Origin: Fibrobacter sp.
GTDB taxonomy: Bacteria > Fibrobacterota > Fibrobacteria > Fibrobacterales > Fibrobacteraceae
Assembly (NCBI GenBank): GCA_017642335.1
Contig: JAGCPF010000068.1
Coordinates: forward strand, 1 to 32,486
Direction of reading: 5' to 3'
Length of the DNA stretch: 32,486 nt
The notes under the pieces: generated by a model
Seen by the model: the letters and a program-made list of their open reading frames with translations, nothing else
Told to the model about the DNA's origin: nothing
Databases searched by the model: none
Made by a program: the position numbers and the translations under genes
Shown here: positions 30,690 to 32,486 of the stretch, piece by piece
How positions within the stretch are numbered: position 1 is the stretch's first letter
How the letters are laid out: the number at the start of each line of letters is the position of its first letter

Positions 30690-31493
30690 TTAGAACGGGA
30701 ACAGGAGGCCGATGCCGTAGGGCAGGACGACCTTGTCGTTGTCAAGCGTGCCGTAGTCCTTGTTCAGGTGCGTGTAGTAGCTCCCGTTGCCGGCGAAGAA
30801 TTCGAAACCGGCTTCGATGTACGCACCGAAATGTTCCAGGAACAGGAACTCGCCGCCGATACCCACGACCACTCGCCAGTAGTTGACTTTTTCCTCGTAG
30901 TCTTCGTACTGGCCCTTGGATATCTTCCTCTCCCTGTCGTACTTGCCCTTGAACCAGTCGGAGGTAAGGAACATGTAGAAATAGCGCATCGACATCGGGA
31001 AGTATATCGCCGAAACGCCAATCTGCAGCAGGTGGCTATTGTAATCGGTAAAGTGGACGTTGACGTTGAAGATTTCCTGGGCGAAGATATATTCGAGCGA
31101 GACGATGCCGCGGCTGGGGGAACGCATGCCGAGCGTGGCCTGGTACTTGTACACCGGGGCGTCCACGCCGATATGCCTTTTCTGCGACGAAGACGAGGAT
31201 TGCGCGTCGTAGAGGACAAGGCCTCCTTCGGAGTTCGAGGATCCCGCCTGGGCGGAATCGTTAGCTAGGGAATCCTTCGCCAGGGAGTCCTTTGTCGCGC
31301 TGTCCAGGGCGGTTATGTAGCCGTCGGGCGTGTAACTCTGCCCCAGGATGTCCTGGAATGCGGCGTCTTGAGCCGTGGAGTCCTGCGCCGACATGCCGTT
31401 TGCCTGCGTCGCAGAATTGCCGGGAGCCGCATCCTGCGCGAATGCGAGGACGGCGGCAACCAGGAGTGCGAATAAACTAGCCTTGAACTTCAT
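30690..31493 (-). CDS. predicted outer-membrane beta-barrel protein
   Basis: I do not recognise a named family. The 267 residues start with a Sec signal peptide ending LAFA. Residues 20-105 are disordered, with repeated short units (DSTAQDAAFQD, DSLAKDSLANDS) and a Ser run. From about 108 the protein is rich in alternating aromatic/hydrophobic strands (KYQATLGMRS, RYFYMFLTSDW, YWRVVVGIGGEF) and ends with GIGLLFPF; a C-terminal Phe is typical of Gram-negative barrel proteins handled by BamA. Barrel size would be small, perhaps eight strands. AAGG lies five bases before the ATG. It starts 12 bases after gatA, so it is probably co-transcribed with it, and a strong terminator follows. Confidence 0.75.
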   Translation of the reverse strand: MKFKASLFALLVAAVLAFAQDAAPGNSATQANGMSAQDSTAQDAAFQDILGQSYTPDGYITALDSATKDSLAKDSLANDSAQAGSSNSEGGLVLYDAQSSSSSQKRHIGVDAPVYKYQATLGMRSPSRGIVSLEYIFAQEIFNVNVHFTDYNSHLLQIGVSAIYFPMSMRYFYMFLTSDWFKGKYDRERKISKGQYEDYEEKVNYWRVVVGIGGEFLFLEHFGAYIEAGFEFFAGNGSYYTHLNKDYGTLDNDKVVLPYGIGLLFPF

Positions 31494-31505
31494 CGTTGCC
31501 TTCGC

Positions 31506-32486
31506 TTACTTGTTCAGGCGTTCCGTGGCGGATGCGACGCTCAGCAGGTCGGCTTCCTGGAAGGGCTTGCCGATCCACTGCAGGCCGACGGGCAGCCCGC
31601 CAGCCATGCCGCACGGCACGCTAATGCCGGGGAGGCCGGAAAGGTTCAGGCTCACGGTGTAGATGTCGGAGAGGTACACGGCCATCGGGTCGGACTCGTT
31701 CATGCCGCACTTGAGGGGCAGGCCCGGCATCGTGGGGCTCGCGATGAAGTCGCAGCTTTCGAACGCCTTGTTGAAGTCGTCGGTGATGAGGCGGCGGACC
31801 TTCTGGGCCTGCACGTAGTAGGCGTCGTAGAAGCCGGCGCTGAGCACGTAGCTTCCGAGGAGGATGCGGCGCTGGACTTCCTTGCCGAAACCTTCGCTCC
31901 TGGACTTCGCGTACAGGTCGAACAGCTTGCGGGCTTCCTTGCTGCGGTAGCCGTAACGCACGCCGTCGTAGCGGCTGAGGTTCGAACTGGCCTCGGCGGT
32001 CGCGATGATGTAGTAGCTGGAGACGGCGTAGCCGATATGGGGGAGGCTCACTTCCTGGAGCTTGGCGCCTTCGGCCTCAAGCTTCTTGAGCATGCCTTCG
32101 ATGGCGGCCTTGCATTCCGGGTCGAGGCCTTCGCCGAAGTATTCCGTGGGGACGCCGATCACCTTGCCCTGCACGCCCACGTCGAGTTTCGCCGTGAAGT
32201 CTTCGTTGGGACGGGTGCTGGTGGTGTTGTCGTGCGGGTCGATGCCGCAGATGGCGCCGAGGAGGGTCGCCGTGTCCTTGACCGTGGTGCCGAAGGGGCC
32301 GATCTGGTCCAGGGAGCTAGCGTAGGCGAGCAGGCCGTAGCGGGAGACGCGGCCGTAGGTGGGCTTCATGCCCACGACGCCGGTGCATGCGGCCGGCTGG
32401 CGGATGGATCCGCCAGTGTCGGAACCGAGGGCGCAGGGCACCGTGCCGGATGCGACGGCGACGGCGGATCCGCCCGAGGAGCCGCC
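31506..32486 (-). CDS. gatA: Asp/Glu-tRNA amidotransferase subunit A, 3' part
   Basis: GatA releases ammonia from glutamine for GatB, which amidates Glu-tRNA(Gln) or Asp-tRNA(Asn). The 5' end lies beyond the window; 326 codons are visible. The amidase signature is intact: GGSSGGSAVAVASG at the edge with the cis-Ser, then GSDTGGSIRQPA with the nucleophile Ser. The catalytic Lys is in the missing part. YGRVSRYGLLAYASSLDQIG and the closing GLPVGLQWIG are GatA-like and set it apart from general amidases. Typical length is about 480, so roughly two thirds is here. gatC/gatB are not visible; an outer-membrane protein gene follows by 12 bases. Confidence 0.94.
   Translation of the reverse strand, partial: GGSSGGSAVAVASGTVPCALGSDTGGSIRQPAACTGVVGMKPTYGRVSRYGLLAYASSLDQIGPFGTTVKDTATLLGAICGIDPHDNTTSTRPNEDFTAKLDVGVQGKVIGVPTEYFGEGLDPECKAAIEGMLKKLEAEGAKLQEVSLPHIGYAVSSYYIIATAEASSNLSRYDGVRYGYRSKEARKLFDLYAKSRSEGFGKEVQRRILLGSYVLSAGFYDAYYVQAQKVRRLITDDFNKAFESCDFIASPTMPGLPLKCGMNESDPMAVYLSDIYTVSLNLSGLPGISVPCGMAGGLPVGLQWIGKPFQEADLLSVASATERLNK

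Noticed and set aside
31211..31470. Short repeats in the outer-membrane protein gene as a phase-variation tract
   Set aside because: The units are imperfect at DNA level and multiples of three, so slippage would not switch the frame.

Overview
The window reads as ordinary chromosomal DNA from an anaerobic, Gram-negative member of the Fibrobacter lineage. This is an inference from several things: Ser-rich linkers behind lipoprotein signals, a futalosine-pathway menaquinone gene, outer-membrane and lipoprotein genes, a very large hybrid histidine kinase of the kind common in gut anaerobes, and protein wording that resembles Fibrobacter/FCB homologues. No phage, insertion sequence, CRISPR array or rRNA gene is visible. 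Coding density is high, and both ends cut a gene: ddh at the left and gatA at the right.

Left part (1-9070). The 3' part of diaminopimelate dehydrogenase is followed by a nested-palindrome repeat-like element and a terminator. A minus-strand group follows: dnaA, a lipoprotein tyrosine phosphatase, and an N-formylglutamate amidohydrolase-like protein. Divergent from dnaA is a plus-strand run: a small membrane protein, a squalene/phytoene synthase-family enzyme, lspA, an RluD-type pseudouridine synthase with a long charged tail, and an MtaD-type amidohydrolase.

Middle (9067-21753). A minus-strand group nadB, Ser/Thr kinase, cvpA converges on the amidohydrolase with overlapping stop codons. Divergent from nadB is a PpiD/SurA-like chaperone, then tRNA-Glu(CUC). 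A minus-strand NfeD-type membrane serine protease follows, sharing an AT-rich divergent promoter region with a 1399-residue hybrid histidine kinase that carries four tandem PAS-like modules and two receivers. mqnE (menaquinone synthesis) converges on the kinase.

Right part (21837-32486). Initiator tRNA-Met has a good sigma70-like promoter and an unusual extra base in its T arm. A long minus-strand series follows: an RNase Z-like hydrolase and TrmB (both tRNA-related), then recN and a PgsA-like phosphatidyltransferase with an apparent degenerate N-terminal duplicate. Next come a small lipoprotein, plus-strand xthA, a PotD-like lipoprotein without transporter partners, a DUF4230-like protein, a small Cys-containing hypothetical, an outer-membrane protein and gatA.

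Most genes are housekeeping (cell wall, replication start, lipoprotein maturation, NAD, menaquinone, phospholipid, DNA repair, tRNA maturation and charging). I do not see a convincing novel multi-gene defence or mobile system. The items most worth checking are the PgsA duplication, the tandem PAS-like array, the initiator tRNA insertion, a recurring TTTATAG promoter motif that would make two mRNAs leaderless, and the squalene-synthase operon.
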